Assembly: GCA_037481935.1 (NCBI GenBank)
Contig: JBBFKQ010000006.1
Coordinates: 1 to 64,000, forward strand
Direction of reading: 5' to 3'
DNA: 64,000 nt
Source of the DNA: Aquificaceae bacterium
GTDB lineage: Bacteria > Aquificota > Aquificia > Aquificales > Aquificaceae
The position numbers and the translations under genes were made by a program. Positions 34,885 to 44,517 of the stretch are shown piece after piece; position 1 is the first letter of the stretch; each line of letters starts with the position of its first letter. The notes beneath the pieces are model-generated. The model was not told where the DNA came from and searched no databases. It worked only from the letters and a program-made list of their open reading frames with translations.

Positions 34885-36300
34885 TCAATCCTCTGCCCTT
34901 ACAGCCCTGAGCACCTCTTCAGGTGTGGTTATGCCTGCAAGCACCTTCCTTATGCCATCCTCCAGCATACTTTTAAAACCACCCGCTCTTGCAGAGTTTC
35001 TGAGCTCCACCGCATCCTGCATTTTTAGTATAACCCTCTTTATCTCCTCGTCCACCTCCAGCACCTCGTATATGCCCGTCCTTCCCCTGTAGCCCGTTCC
35101 CATACAGTGCTCGCAGCCCCTACCCCTGTAAAAGGTGAATTCCCCAGAAAGACCCAGCTCCAGAAGTTCTTCCTCAGTGGGTCTGTATTCCTCTCTGCAG
35201 TGTGGACATATCTTTCTTACAAGCCTCTGAGCCACAACCCCCTCAAGGGCTGAAGCTATGAGAAAGGGCTCTATGCCAAGGTCAAAGAGCCTTGTTATGG
35301 CGGAGGGTGCATCGTTTGTATGGAGGGTGGAAAGCACCAGGTGCCCCGTTAGGGCGGACTGCACCGCTATTTCTGCGGTCTCTGCGTCCCTTATCTCCCC
35401 CACCATGATAACATCCGGGTCCTGACGCAGGATGGCTCTTAGCCCCACCGCAAAGGTAAGACCCACTTTTGGGTTTACCTGTATCTGGCTCACCCCTTCT
35501 ATCTGATACTCGGGCGGGTCTTCTATGGTGATGATGTTTCTGGTGGGGCTTTTAATCTCCAGTATCATGGCATAGAGGGTGGTGCTTTTGCCCGCACCTG
35601 TTGGACCTGTGGCAAGCACTATGCCGTAGGGCTTCTGAGAGAGCCTTCTGAGCCTTATGAGGTCTTCCTCCCAGAGCCCCAGGTCCTCAAGCCTGAGAAG
35701 CCTTCCACCCTTTTCCAGAAGCCTGAGAACCACCCTCTCCCCAAAGACGGTGGGGACAACCGATACCCTTATGTCAAGGTGTCTCCTGCCAACTCTTACT
35801 GCAATCTTTCCATCCTGAGGCACCCTTCTCTCTGCCACATTCAGGTTTGCCAGCACCTTTATGCGGGAGACCACCTGCTCGTGCAGGGAAAGGGGTATGC
35901 GCGTGTATTCATGCAGCACACCATCAAGCCTTATCCGGACCACAGACTGCCCTTCGTAGGGTTCTATATGAACGTCTGACGCAGAGACATTCACTGCTCT
36001 GATGAGCGTCTGGTTTACAAAGCTCACTGCAGGGCTTGTCTCCTCTTCGTAGAGGATATCTCTGACCTCCTGCTCCTGCCCCTCTTCGGTCTCTATACGC
36101 ACCTCTTCCTGAGCCAGCACCTCCTGAAGCCTCTGGGAAAACTCCTCCTCAGACACAAAAAGGGGCACCACCTCCTTTCCAAGAGAAAAACGAAGCTCCT
36201 CAAAGAGGAGAGGGTCTGCTCCCCTCGGTGCAAGAACTTTCACAAGGGAGTCATTTTCCTCAACTGGAATGAGCCTGTAGCTTTTTACTATGTCAACCAT
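34885..36300 (-). CDS. gspE: Type II secretion ATPase GspE (copy 1)
   Basis: 471-residue hexameric ATPase. It has an N-terminal GspL-interacting region, Walker A GPTGAGKS at 232-239, Asp and His boxes, Walker B '[12 protein letters not shown]' (about 294-305), and the tetracysteine zinc site C365-x2-C368...C396-x2-C399. It heads the gspE-L-M-K-protease run. Its ATG is only 23 bp from the divergent subtilase ATG. A second GspE-like ATPase lies at 54343-55770. Confidence 0.93.
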   Translation of the reverse strand: MVDIVKSYRLIPVEENDSLVKVLAPRGADPLLFEELRFSLGKEVVPLFVSEEEFSQRLQEVLAQEEVRIETEEGQEQEVRDILYEEETSPAVSFVNQTLIRAVNVSASDVHIEPYEGQSVVRIRLDGVLHEYTRIPLSLHEQVVSRIKVLANLNVAERRVPQDGKIAVRVGRRHLDIRVSVVPTVFGERVVLRLLEKGGRLLRLEDLGLWEEDLIRLRRLSQKPYGIVLATGPTGAGKSTTLYAMILEIKSPTRNIITIEDPPEYQIEGVSQIQVNPKVGLTFAVGLRAILRQDPDVIMVGEIRDAETAEIAVQSALTGHLVLSTLHTNDAPSAITRLFDLGIEPFLIASALEGVVAQRLVRKICPHCREEYRPTEEELLELGLSGEFTFYRGRGCEHCMGTGYRGRTGIYEVLEVDEEIKRVILKMQDAVELRNSARAGGFKSMLEDGIRKVLAGITTPEEVLRAVRAED

Positions 36301-36305
36301 CTCTG

Positions 36306-36317
36306 TTAAAATTTTAA
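36306..36317. promoter_or_regulatory. Palindromic divergent -10 region between gspE and subtilase 1
   Basis: TTAAAATTTTAA is a 12-bp perfect palindrome containing TAAAAT on both strands (36307-36312 forward, 36311-36316 reverse). The hexamers end 11 and 10 nt from the two start codons. All -35 sequences would lie inside the opposite gene. Confidence 0.45.
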
Positions 36318-36323
36318 ACCACC

Positions 36324-38195
36324 ATGTGGCTTTTGATTTTCTTTTTATTGAGCTTTGCTCTGGGAGGGGAGCTAAAGGTTCTCTATCACGATGGCAGGGT
36401 GGGCGTGGTTTCAGAGCAGGCTCTGAAAAGTCTCAAGTCTCAGCTTGTATACACAGAAAAGCCCAAGAGGCTATGGCTAAAGGATGAAATACTCAGGAGT
36501 TCCTCCATTGGCATATGGGTCAGGGGCTCAAAAAGCTACAGCCTTCCAGTGAGGGCAGGACAGACCATAGGCTTTTCCACCATAAACGCATCGGTGAGCT
36601 TTTCAGGTCCCTGCTCCCAGTCTGGCAATATCCTCAGCTGTTTTTCTGACGGAAGCCTTAACATAAGCGCCAGCTCCTCCGATGGCAGGCTTTTGCTCTG
36701 GAGTGAGACCCATCCTTTAAGCCTTCTGCCAGACTCTTACTGGCTTGGCACATCTGCGAGGCTCTCTGGCAGGACGGGGAGGGGTGTGCTGGCGGTAGTA
36801 GTGGACACGGGTATAGACCTGTGCCATCCCGAGTTTGAAGACAGGATAGTGCTTTTTTATGATGCAACCTCTGGGCTGGAGCTGGACCAGAACGCCATAA
36901 GACAGAGGCGTCAGTCTGGAGACTGCGACTACGACTTTGGGGGGCACGGCACTGCGGTTGCTGGAGTGCTGGCGGGCAAAAACGGCATTGCACCCGGGGC
37001 CAGCATAGTGGCGGTAAAAGTTGTTAGTTCTATAGGCGCCATTGACGACGCCACCGTAATGAGGGCACTTGAATACATAAAAAGCAAAAGACAACAGCTT
37101 GGTATGCCCATGGTGGTGAACATATCCCTTGGCAATACCCTTGGACCTGCCGACGGCACCTCACTCCTTGACCTTTTCATAGACCAGAACTCTGGTCCTG
37201 GAACCATCGTAGTAGCTGCCGCAGGAAACGAGGGACACCTGCCCTTAAGGGCGGTCATTCAGGAGGCTACTTTTGTGAGCGTTCCCGTCAGCCTTAGCCC
37301 TGGCATACCCTTTGAGGTCTGGTATGGAGGAAGTTCTTCTTATCGGGTGGAGCTCTGCGACAGCTCTGGAAGGTGTGCAGTCTCTCAGAGGGGCAGTCCT
37401 CCGACCCTTAACCTGTCCTGCGTCAACTCCATAACCCACCAGAGTTATCCTCTCAATGGAAAGGTCTATGTGGAGTTTGACCACAACTGCTCTGGAAGCT
37501 ATACTCTCAAGCTCACACTCACCTCAGGTGGTCCCTCAAGAGTGGACCTCTTTGGAGGTTTTGAGGGCAACTCCTTTGGAGCCTACACGGTCTCTGACGG
37601 ACAAGGTGGATACCTCTACACAGTTGCCCAGCCGGCTACCGCAAGGAGGGCTATAGCGGTGGGTGCCTTTACCTCAAAGGCTCTCAGTAGTGGCTCTCCA
37701 GCCTTCAACAGCCTTGGAATGCTTGCCTTTTTCTCTTCGAGGGGTCCCACCGTGGACGGAAGGACAAAGCCAGACATAAGCGCAGGGGGTTATGTGGTAT
37801 ATGTGCCGCAGGAAATGGGGGGTTATGCCTATGAGGCGGGCACCTCCTTCTCTACACCTGCAGTGGCGGGGCTTGTTGCCCTCATGCTGGAAGCAAACCC
37901 GAGCCTTATCCCAGAACAGGCGAAGGAGCTTCTCTGTCAGAACGCCCTGAGGGACTCAGCAGTGGGCAGTGTGCCTAACAACTTCTTTGGCTGTGGAAAG
38001 GCACAGGCGGTCATGAGCGTCTCCCCCGGTTCTGGAGGTCAGACACCACCCTCTGGTGGCACTCTCACAACTTCTGGCGGGGGTGGGGGTTGCAGCACTG
38101 GCTCTGCTCAGTATCTGTGGGTGTATGGCTTTGTTGCCCTACTGCTTGTCCTCAGAAGGTTCAAGGGCAAGCCTGACCGCATGGAGGGCGCTTGA
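36324..38195 (+). CDS. Secreted subtilase (S8) with [10 protein letters not shown]-terminal sorting signal
   Basis: 623-residue serine protease. A signal peptide is followed by a propeptide region, then the catalytic triad: Asp161 ('VVVDTGID'), His208 ('[13 protein letters not shown]') and Ser508 ('[11 protein letters not shown]'), with the oxyanion Asn in 'VAAAGNEG'. A beta-sandwich insert lies between Asn and Ser. After a Gly/Thr/Ser linker the tail is GGGGGCSTG (Cys590), a hydrophobic helix '[14 protein letters not shown]' and RRFKGK, with seven more residues. This is a tripartite anchor signal, so the mature enzyme is probably attached to the cell surface. It overlaps the convergent second subtilase by 57 bp. 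Confidence 0.9.
   Translation: MWLLIFFLLSFALGGELKVLYHDGRVGVVSEQALKSLKSQLVYTEKPKRLWLKDEILRSSSIGIWVRGSKSYSLPVRAGQTIGFSTINASVSFSGPCSQSGNILSCFSDGSLNISASSSDGRLLLWSETHPLSLLPDSYWLGTSARLSGRTGRGVLAVVVDTGIDLCHPEFEDRIVLFYDATSGLELDQNAIRQRRQSGDCDYDFGGHGTAVAGVLAGKNGIAPGASIVAVKVVSSIGAIDDATVMRALEYIKSKRQQLGMPMVVNISLGNTLGPADGTSLLDLFIDQNSGPGTIVVAAAGNEGHLPLRAVIQEATFVSVPVSLSPGIPFEVWYGGSSSYRVELCDSSGRCAVSQRGSPPTLNLSCVNSITHQSYPLNGKVYVEFDHNCSGSYTLKLTLTSGGPSRVDLFGGFEGNSFGAYTVSDGQGGYLYTVAQPATARRAIAVGAFTSKALSSGSPAFNSLGMLAFFSSRGPTVDGRTKPDISAGGYVVYVPQEMGGYAYEAGTSFSTPAVAGLVALMLEANPSLIPEQAKELLCQNALRDSAVGSVPNNFFGCGKAQAVMSVSPGSGGQTPPSGGTLTTSGGGGGCSTGSAQYLWVYGFVALLLVLRRFKGKPDRMEGA
38077..38175 (+). other. C-terminal sorting signal (Cys-CTERM type) of subtilase 1
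   Basis: This stretch codes the GGGGG-C-STG block, the hydrophobic stretch and the RRFKGK basic end. The same order and nearly the same residues end the protein encoded at 55767-57479. The layout equals MYXO-CTERM/Synergist-CTERM-type signals with an invariant Cys (family knowledge). Confidence 0.7.
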
Positions 38196-39203
38196 GAAAG
38201 AGGTACCCACAAAGAGCCTTTCCATACCACCCACTCCCAGAGCCTTTACCCTGTAGGGCTCTCTGGGAAAGTTTTCACACAGCCCTCTTGGAAAGCAAGG
38301 GTCTCCTGCCACCTTTACAACTGCCGGATGCCTTGCGGGAAAGGGTAGAACCCTTGATGGCTCGTTGCCTACGGGCGCAACCACCCTGAAGCCAGCCCTT
38401 GATATTCCAGAAATTATCAGTCCTGCCAGCCTGTCCTCCCCATACATGCCAAAGGGCGTGTTTATCACCCTCACTCCCTCTCTGAAGCACTCCACCAGAG
38501 CCTTCGCAAAGGCAAAGGAGGTGCACCTGCCCTCAGAGCAGACCCTGTGGAGGTAAACACCCGCTCCCCCTGAACCTATGAGGTAGGCGCTGGCAGTGCC
38601 GTGGTCTTCTGGAGCGTATGGACTTCTCAGATGGTTTTCAACCCTCAGTAAAAATCCACCCACTGCCTTCTGGTCTGCGCCCGTATCCAGAAGGCATACG
38701 CCAGCCTTCAGCCCGCCCTCTCTTCCCTCACCAGACCTTACTTGGGCTGTGGCTTCGCCAAAGAGCTCGTATATAAAGTTTGGCTGAACAAAGAGCACAC
38801 TATCCTTCAGGCTCTCCTCCAGCTCCCTCTGGCTCTTCTCCCACCGCACAAGGGAGAAGTTTATATCTTCAAAAATTCCCCTTTCTATCACCTCAAGCCC
38901 CTCCAGAAGCCCTCTGTGAACCACTATAAACTCAAAGGGAACAAAGGCTGGCATTTTCTGGTCTTTCCCACCCTTACCTTCAGCGGGCTTTGCAGGCACA
39001 GCCTTTGAGAAGATAAGGCTCAGAATCAGACCGCCCACCACTGAACCCACTACCAAACCTAGCCCCGCACCACCACCGCTGGAGGATTGTGGTGTCTGGA
39101 TAGGTTGTGGCGTTTGCTCCCTTGGTTGACCTGGTATGGGAACTACAATTGTCTGAGAGAGTGCCAGGTTTATGCTCATGAAGAAGGCTAATAGCCGTAT
39201 CAT
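38139..39203 (-). CDS. Second subtilase-like (S8) protein, membrane-anchored
   Basis: About 354 residues. The triad is recognisable in a compact domain: Asp in 'CLLDTGAD', His in 'DHGTASAYLIG', Asn in 'VAPVGNEP' and Ser in '[11 protein letters not shown]'. The N-terminus has a signal peptide ('LLAFFMSINLALSQ'), a Pro/Gln-rich linker and a Gly-rich transmembrane helix ('GLGLVVGSVVGGLILSLIF', about 50-70). It has no C-terminal sorting signal. It is shorter and more diverged than subtilase 1. The start is set at the third codon (complement of 39201-39203) because TATAAT lies 6 nt before it. It is tail-to-tail with subtilase 1. Confidence 0.78.
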   Translation of the reverse strand: MIRLLAFFMSINLALSQTIVVPIPGQPREQTPQPIQTPQSSSGGGAGLGLVVGSVVGGLILSLIFSKAVPAKPAEGKGGKDQKMPAFVPFEFIVVHRGLLEGLEVIERGIFEDINFSLVRWEKSQRELEESLKDSVLFVQPNFIYELFGEATAQVRSGEGREGGLKAGVCLLDTGADQKAVGGFLLRVENHLRSPYAPEDHGTASAYLIGSGGAGVYLHRVCSEGRCTSFAFAKALVECFREGVRVINTPFGMYGEDRLAGLIISGISRAGFRVVAPVGNEPSRVLPFPARHPAVVKVAGDPCFPRGLCENFPREPYRVKALGVGGMERLFVGTSFSSALHAVRLALEPSEDKQ

Positions 39204-39215
39204 GCACAAATTATA
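39204..39215 (-). promoter_or_regulatory. -10 element with 6-nt gap to the subtilase 2 start
   Basis: Reverse-strand TATAAT (39210-39215), 6 nt, then ATG. There is no Shine-Dalgarno. It decides the start codon of this gene. Confidence 0.58.
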
Positions 39216-39253
39216 ACTTGAACTGCGTTAAAATATTCAGAGCGTGAAACTCC

Positions 39254-40402
39254 ATGACCGTCTCAGAACTTGGGAACAGGAATATTCTAATCAATGCACT
39301 TTTTATACATAAAAAACCCACTGGTCTTGGAATTTACACAGATGAAGTGGTTAAATCCCTTCTTAATCTGAACAGGGAACTGGCATTTCTGCTACCAGAA
39401 TCACATTCTCGTAATTACCAAGGAAATTTCTCTGCAAGGTTCTTCGGGGTGTCTGACATTGTGATGCCGGGAAGAAGTTTATTGAACAGCATTGCGAGAA
39501 TAGCCTGGTTACAGTTAAGACTTCCTTTCATTCTGAAAAAAAACAGCGTGGGAGTTTTCTATTCAACAGTTCCAGAGGGTATGATATACACATTAAGTGG
39601 CGTAAGGCAGATTATAACAATTCATGACTTTCTTCCTCTAATATTCTGGGGTGAATATCCAAGAATGAGATATTATTTCAAGTACGTGTTACCACTCGTA
39701 ATAAAGAGCTCATCGTGTATAGTCTGCGTTTCTGAAAGCACAAGAAAGGACTTGTATAAATATTTTCCATCAAACTCTCAAAGGGTGGAGACCATTTATC
39801 CGGGTGTGGATACAGATACCTTCAAAAGGCTGTCCTACGAAGAGGTGTATCAGGAGAAGCTTGTCTATGGGGATTATGTTCTCTTTGTGAGTGCGGTCAG
39901 AAGATACAAAAACCTTCATAGACTGGTGAGGGCTTTTGGAAAACTTAACCATGGTCATGTAAAGCTTTTGGTTGTGGGAGAAAGGTCCGGCGAATACTAT
40001 GAAGAAGTCTACAGGGAAGTGAGGCAGATGGGGCTTGAGAAGAGGGTATACTTTCTGGATTACGTAGACAGGCAAAAGCTTGTCAAGCTATATAATGGAG
40101 CAATAGCACTCATATTCCCCTCTCTGTATGAAGGTTTTGGTCTTCCGCTCCTTGAAGCCATGGCCTGTGGCTGTCCAGTGGTTGCTTCAGACAGGGCTTC
40201 CATACCTGAAGTATGTGGTGATGCGGCTGTTTATTTTGACCCAGAAGATGTGGAAGATATGGCCACAAAGATATCAACAGTAATCAGGAACGAGAGCTTG
40301 AGGCTCAGTATGAGTATGAAAGGACTGGAAAGAGCAAGATTCTTTACGTGGAAGAATACTGCCAGAAAGACGATGGACTTGCTTGATTCCATGTTAGAAT
40401 AA
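39254..40402 (+). CDS. Glycosyltransferase family 4
   Basis: 382-residue GT-B retaining glycosyltransferase (GT4). The C-terminal donor-binding block is clear: 'SLYEGFGLPLLEAMACGCPVVASDRASIPEVCGDAA' (E-x7-E motif, about residues 293-328, written in parts). The N-terminal half has 'GLGIYTDEVVKSLL'. It probably builds a surface polysaccharide or LPS core. The sequence is AT-richer than the housekeeping block, as are the next genes. Substrate unknown. Confidence 0.88.
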   Translation: MTVSELGNRNILINALFIHKKPTGLGIYTDEVVKSLLNLNRELAFLLPESHSRNYQGNFSARFFGVSDIVMPGRSLLNSIARIAWLQLRLPFILKKNSVGVFYSTVPEGMIYTLSGVRQIITIHDFLPLIFWGEYPRMRYYFKYVLPLVIKSSSCIVCVSESTRKDLYKYFPSNSQRVETIYPGVDTDTFKRLSYEEVYQEKLVYGDYVLFVSAVRRYKNLHRLVRAFGKLNHGHVKLLVVGERSGEYYEEVYREVRQMGLEKRVYFLDYVDRQKLVKLYNGAIALIFPSLYEGFGLPLLEAMACGCPVVASDRASIPEVCGDAAVYFDPEDVEDMATKISTVIRNESLRLSMSMKGLERARFFTWKNTARKTMDLLDSMLE

Positions 40403-40409
40403 AAGTATC

Positions 40410-40835
40410 ATGGATCTGTCTCTCTGCTTCCAGCAGGCATCTGAAGTTTATGACATTCCCAAGAAGTTGATGGTGGTCATAGCTTATGTGGAGAGTGGTC
40501 TGAACCCGAAGGCATATAACAGAAACAAAAATGGAACTTACGACATAGGAATAATGCAGGTTAACTCATCCAATATCCCCTTGCTAATGAGAAAAGGCAT
40601 TATAGGAGGAGAACAGGACCTGTGGCATCCCTGTAAAAACATAATGGCAGGTGGATACATCTTGCGAGAGTGTATTCTAAAAAACGGAGTAAGCTGGAAG
40701 GCTGTAGACTGTTACAACAAGGGGAAAAATGCCAGAGAGACCAGCAAGTATGTCTGGAAAGTATACAGGACCCTCGAAATGGTAAACCTTTACGCTTCAG
40801 GGAGAAACTCTGAGGTTACAGGAAACGAGTTTTAG
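40410..40835 (+). CDS. Lytic transglycosylase (SLT domain)
   Basis: 141 residues of the SLT/IagB-VirB1 type: 'CFQQASEVYDIPKKLMVVIAYVESGLNP' (key catalytic Glu in V-E-S at about 29, written from residues 6-33 in the gene), 'DIGIMQVNSSNI' and 'AVDCYNKGK'. Such enzymes open peptidoglycan for secretion machines. No signal peptide is visible from ATG 40410, so export is unexplained, or the true start is missed. It overlaps the convergent PilO/GspM-like gene by 39 bp. Confidence 0.85.
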   Translation: MDLSLCFQQASEVYDIPKKLMVVIAYVESGLNPKAYNRNKNGTYDIGIMQVNSSNIPLLMRKGIIGGEQDLWHPCKNIMAGGYILRECILKNGVSWKAVDCYNKGKNARETSKYVWKVYRTLEMVNLYASGRNSEVTGNEF

Positions 40836-41369
40836 ATTTACCAGTAGGGTTACGGGGTTATTTGGGTCTTCAACCTTTATCTCAAGTGATTCTACAAGAA
40901 CGTTGCCTGACTTTTCCATCTTTTCAAGAAAAAGCAAAAAAGGTTTTATATCCACTATCCTTCCACTTATATTCATAGTGAAAATATCCACATCGCCATA
41001 AGTTTCTGTTGCAGGTTCCTGTAAGTTTAGATTCATGTTTTGAGTTTCCGAAGATACCATCTGGAAAAACTTTGATTTTGCCTCTTCCGAATTTTTTTCC
41101 CTAAAACATATCCTCGTAGCTTCTTCAGTTCTTTCCCGTAGTGCCTTCAACTCCTCCTTTAACCTTGGGATTTCTTCTACACGTTCTCTGTATCTCCTGA
41201 GAAGTTCCTTTTTTTCTTTGTGCTCTTCTTTGAGCTTGTTTATGTGCTCCATGTATGGTCTGTAGCCAAGGGCTATTATAAGAAAGATTATGATTAATGG
41301 ACCAGGCAAGATAAGCGCCTGTCTCCTGTATTTTGCAAGTCTCCTCAGATTTTCTCCGATTGGCTTCAT
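40797..41369 (-). CDS. PilO/GspM-like inner-membrane protein
   Basis: 190 residues: a short cytoplasmic N-terminus, one transmembrane helix (about 19-37, 'LILPGPLIIIFLIIALGY'), a coiled coil (about 40-90) and a ferredoxin-like domain ('FTMNISGRIVDIKPFLLFLEKM'), the PilO/GspM architecture. It follows the secretin gene with an ATGA overlap. Together with the GspM-like protein at 33326-33718 this is a second member of the class in the window. Confidence 0.7.
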   Translation of the reverse strand: MKPIGENLRRLAKYRRQALILPGPLIIIFLIIALGYRPYMEHINKLKEEHKEKKELLRRYRERVEEIPRLKEELKALRERTEEATRICFREKNSEEAKSKFFQMVSSETQNMNLNLQEPATETYGDVDIFTMNISGRIVDIKPFLLFLEKMEKSGNVLVESLEIKVEDPNNPVTLLVNLKLVSCNLRVSP

Positions 41370-43453
41370 TCTTCTCTTATAAGCTCTCTCAGTTTTCTGG
41401 TCTTTTCAAGAAATTCTCCCTTGTAGGTTGTATTTTCCGCAGGTGTGTTTATCACATTTGCCTTTATTAACACTATTAGCTCCGTGTTGGATGTGCTTTC
41501 CTTTTGATTTCTGAAAAGAATGCCCAGTCCCGGTATATCAGATAGAAGAGGGACACCGCTCGTGTCCTTTGTTGTCCTGCTCTGTATTATTCCCCCGAGC
41601 AGGGCCACCTGATTACCATCGGTTATAAGTGTAGTGGAAGAAGACCTCTTGGTAATTATGGGAGACTGAAGCTGAGGAGTTATGGTGTTGGAAACTGCAT
41701 CGCTTACCTCCTGATATATCCTGAGTGTCACCCTGTTATCAGTGCTTATGGTGGGGACCACCCTGAGGATTATGCCGGTGTTTCTGTATTGAACCTGATT
41801 CTGAACGCTTGGAAGACCTCCTGTGCTTACAGCCAGCTGTTGACTGAGGATAGGCACTTCTGCACCAACCTGTATGGTGGCTTCTTCGTTGTCCCTGACT
41901 ATAATATGCGGTGCTGAAAGCACCCTTACAGAAGTTTTTGTTGATAGAAAATTAAGTATTGCCCTTAAATCTCCAGCGTTGTTAAAAATGGCTACATTCA
42001 AACCCTGCAGGTTCTGGGCATTTGGAATGAGCCCAAAGGATGTGGATATGTTGAACATCTTGCTGTCTATAAAGCCTTTTATAAGACCTTCAAAGCCAAG
42101 CTGAAGGGAATCACCTAGAGATACCTCAGCCACAACCATCTCAATGAGCACCTGCCTGGGGACCCTGTCAAGCTCCGAAAGAAGGGCCTTGATAACCTGA
42201 TGTTGTAGAGGCGTAGCCCTTACTATAAGTGAGTTGCTCTTTGGGTCTGCTATTATGTTGCCAAAGGTTGTCAGCTTTTCCTCTTTTCTCTCTTCCCTTA
42301 TGGTTGTAGGTTCAGCGGGTCGTTGAAGCTGCTGAGCGGGTTGCTGAGCTGGCTGCTGTTCCTGAGCCTGTCTCTGAGGTGTTCTTGCTCTTGTCTCGGC
42401 AGGAGTTTCCACTCTTTCTGGCTGTGCCTGCTGTTGAGTTCTTTGCTCACTCGCAACTTTCTCTGTAGTTGTTGTTATGGTGAGGGTTTCCTGAAGAAGA
42501 GCCAGACTGGATATTATCTCAGCAACTGTCTTTGCCTCCACAAAGTTGAGCCTGTATATGGCAACCTCCTGTCTTTCTCTCTTTGAGTATTCTTCTATTA
42601 TCCTGACCCAACCCTTTATCTCCTCAAAGAGGTTCTTGTCGGAGGACACTACCACAAGAAGTCCCTCCCTCCTCAGGGCCTCCACCACCTGTGGTGTGTC
42701 CGCCTTTCCAAGGAGCCTAAGTATCTTCTCAAGGCTTTCCTTAACCTGCTCCGGCGGAAGGGCTGTTCTTATGAAAGCTATATTCGTGGAGCTATAGAGA
42801 GAGCTGTCCACGCCCTGAATAAGACCTCTTATTCTTGCTATCCTGGCCCCTTCATCTATGACTACAATCGCCTGTCCGCTTACAAAGGACTTACCTATAG
42901 GAGAAAGAAGCCCCTTTATGGCTTCGTTGAGTGTCTGTGGGGCTATGTAGGTAGGTCTGTAGACCAGAAAGCCGAGCCCCTGAGCTGTAGTAGCCTTCTG
43001 AGGAACCACCCTAAGAACTCTGTCTTCTTTTAACACCCCATAGCCAGCCATCTCTAAAAGGCTCTTTACATACTCATAGGCTTCTTCTTTTGATATCTTG
43101 TCTGCATGAATGGTAACCCTTTGAGTAAGCTCTGCAGGTGCCACGTAGGAAAGCCCAAGTATCTTGTAGAAGACCTCATTCAGAAGCTCCTGAAGGCTTA
43201 TGTCCTCAAAGTGGAGGGAGATTTTTCCACCCTTCTGGATTTCTTTTTCTTCAGCAGCCTCTCTCGCAGGCTTTTCATAAACCACTGGATTGACCTTTTC
43301 CTCTCTCTCTGACTTTAATTCGCTGATGGATGTTTGAGGCACTTCCTCCTGTTTCTGGATTTTTTCAGTTTTTATGGTGTAATGCTCCTGAACTACCTGA
43401 CCGCATGAAAAGACCATTATGGCTACTGTGCAAAAAATGGCTATACTTTTCAT
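41366..43453 (-). CDS. gspD: Secretin GspD with its own lipobox
   Basis: 695-residue outer-membrane channel. The N-terminal signal ends in a lipobox ('IMVFSC', Cys16), so the secretin appears to be a lipoprotein itself. Then come N0 ('SLHFEDISLQELLNEVFYKI'), N1-N3 domains (about 150-410) with a Q/P/A/R-rich, probably disordered insertion (about 335-380), and the secretin core with 'VGAEVPILSQQ' and 'VPLLSDIPGLGILFR' (about 635-650). The final blocks fit GspD better than PilQ. It has a normal Shine-Dalgarno, with TATAAT 15 nt upstream of the ATG. Confidence 0.88.
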   Translation of the reverse strand: MKSIAIFCTVAIMVFSCGQVVQEHYTIKTEKIQKQEEVPQTSISELKSEREEKVNPVVYEKPAREAAEEKEIQKGGKISLHFEDISLQELLNEVFYKILGLSYVAPAELTQRVTIHADKISKEEAYEYVKSLLEMAGYGVLKEDRVLRVVPQKATTAQGLGFLVYRPTYIAPQTLNEAIKGLLSPIGKSFVSGQAIVVIDEGARIARIRGLIQGVDSSLYSSTNIAFIRTALPPEQVKESLEKILRLLGKADTPQVVEALRREGLLVVVSSDKNLFEEIKGWVRIIEEYSKRERQEVAIYRLNFVEAKTVAEIISSLALLQETLTITTTTEKVASEQRTQQQAQPERVETPAETRARTPQRQAQEQQPAQQPAQQLQRPAEPTTIREERKEEKLTTFGNIIADPKSNSLIVRATPLQHQVIKALLSELDRVPRQVLIEMVVAEVSLGDSLQLGFEGLIKGFIDSKMFNISTSFGLIPNAQNLQGLNVAIFNNAGDLRAILNFLSTKTSVRVLSAPHIIVRDNEEATIQVGAEVPILSQQLAVSTGGLPSVQNQVQYRNTGIILRVVPTISTDNRVTLRIYQEVSDAVSNTITPQLQSPIITKRSSSTTLITDGNQVALLGGIIQSRTTKDTSGVPLLSDIPGLGILFRNQKESTSNTELIVLIKANVINTPAENTTYKGEFLEKTRKLRELIREE

Positions 43454-43503
43454 GTTTCTCCATAAGAATTATAACACAAAAAGGCCTCTTGAACACTTCT
43501 ATT

Positions 43504-44517
43504 TCATTGACATGGATAGAGACATTCTCCAGTTTTTCTGTAATGCAATAAGGTTCTCAATGTGTACTCCACATCCCTTTTTATGCTTTCTTCAGAGTTG
43601 TATGCATTATGCGGTGTTATTATCACGTTGGGGAATTTTGCTATATCATTGATTATCTGAATTTTGGAGGGGCTATCGCTTGACTTCCCTCTTATAAAAT
43701 AACTCTCGCCCTCAAAACAATCCAGAGCACAGCCTGCTATTATGCCATTTCTTAGTCCTTCATAGATAGCCTCAAGTTCTATGAGCCCTCCTCTTGCAGT
43801 GTTAACTATGTATACACCAGGTTTTACAATTCTCAGAGAACCTCTGTTGAAGATATAGCGGGTTTTTTCAGACAGGGACAGGTGAAAGGTCAATACATCC
43901 GCTGACCTGTATAGCTCTTCAAGGTCAACATACCTTATTCCGAGCCCTTCAAGCTCCTCTTTCCTTCTGAAACTCCAGTAGAAGACCTTAGCACCAAGGC
44001 ATTTTAAAAGCTTTGCTACTGTTGTGCCCACCAGGCCAGTGCCCACAACCCCCACAATCTTACCATGGAGGTCTGCGCCAGTTTCCCTTTCAAACCTTCC
44101 CTTCTGCACTTTCAGTATAGTACTTTTCAGCTTTCTCAACAGTGAAAAAATAAGAGATATGGTGTATTCAGCGGTTGATATGGTGCTGTAACCTCTTATG
44201 GAGCATACCTTTATACCCTTATTATTACAATATTCTAAATTTATGTGTTCACAGCCGGTTGATCTCGTAACTATGAGCTGAAGACGCTTAAAGTTGTCAA
44301 TAATATACTTATCAATGGTTGTGTTTACAGAAGAGAAAACTATGACGTCTATAGCATCCTTCCATTCAAGATTTATAATCTCTCGGTTATCAAGAGACAG
44401 TTTGGTGCCATACACGTAAAATCCTTCTGTCTCAAGGTTTTTTAATATCTCTAAATCTTCCCCGTAAATATTTAGCCATAAGACATTTAGACCGCCCTTC
44501 TGCTCATCCTTCGGCAT
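43504..44517 (-). CDS. D-isomer-specific 2-hydroxyacid dehydrogenase
   Basis: 337 residues. NAD-binding 'GVVGTGLVGTTVAKLL' is at about 156-171. The catalytic residues are Arg in 'NTARGGLIE', Glu in 'DCFEGE' and His in 'TPHNAYN'. The helical elements resemble D-lactate dehydrogenase. It reduces a 2-keto acid or oxidises a D-2-hydroxy acid in the cytoplasm. Its start lies inside the preceding ATP-grasp gene (14-bp overlap), so the two act together. AT-rich compared with the core genes. Confidence 0.87.
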   Translation of the reverse strand: MPKDEQKGGLNVLWLNIYGEDLEILKNLETEGFYVYGTKLSLDNREIINLEWKDAIDVIVFSSVNTTIDKYIIDNFKRLQLIVTRSTGCEHINLEYCNNKGIKVCSIRGYSTISTAEYTISLIFSLLRKLKSTILKVQKGRFERETGADLHGKIVGVVGTGLVGTTVAKLLKCLGAKVFYWSFRRKEELEGLGIRYVDLEELYRSADVLTFHLSLSEKTRYIFNRGSLRIVKPGVYIVNTARGGLIELEAIYEGLRNGIIAGCALDCFEGESYFIRGKSSDSPSKIQIINDIAKFPNVIITPHNAYNSEESIKRDVEYTLRTLLHYRKTGECLYPCQ

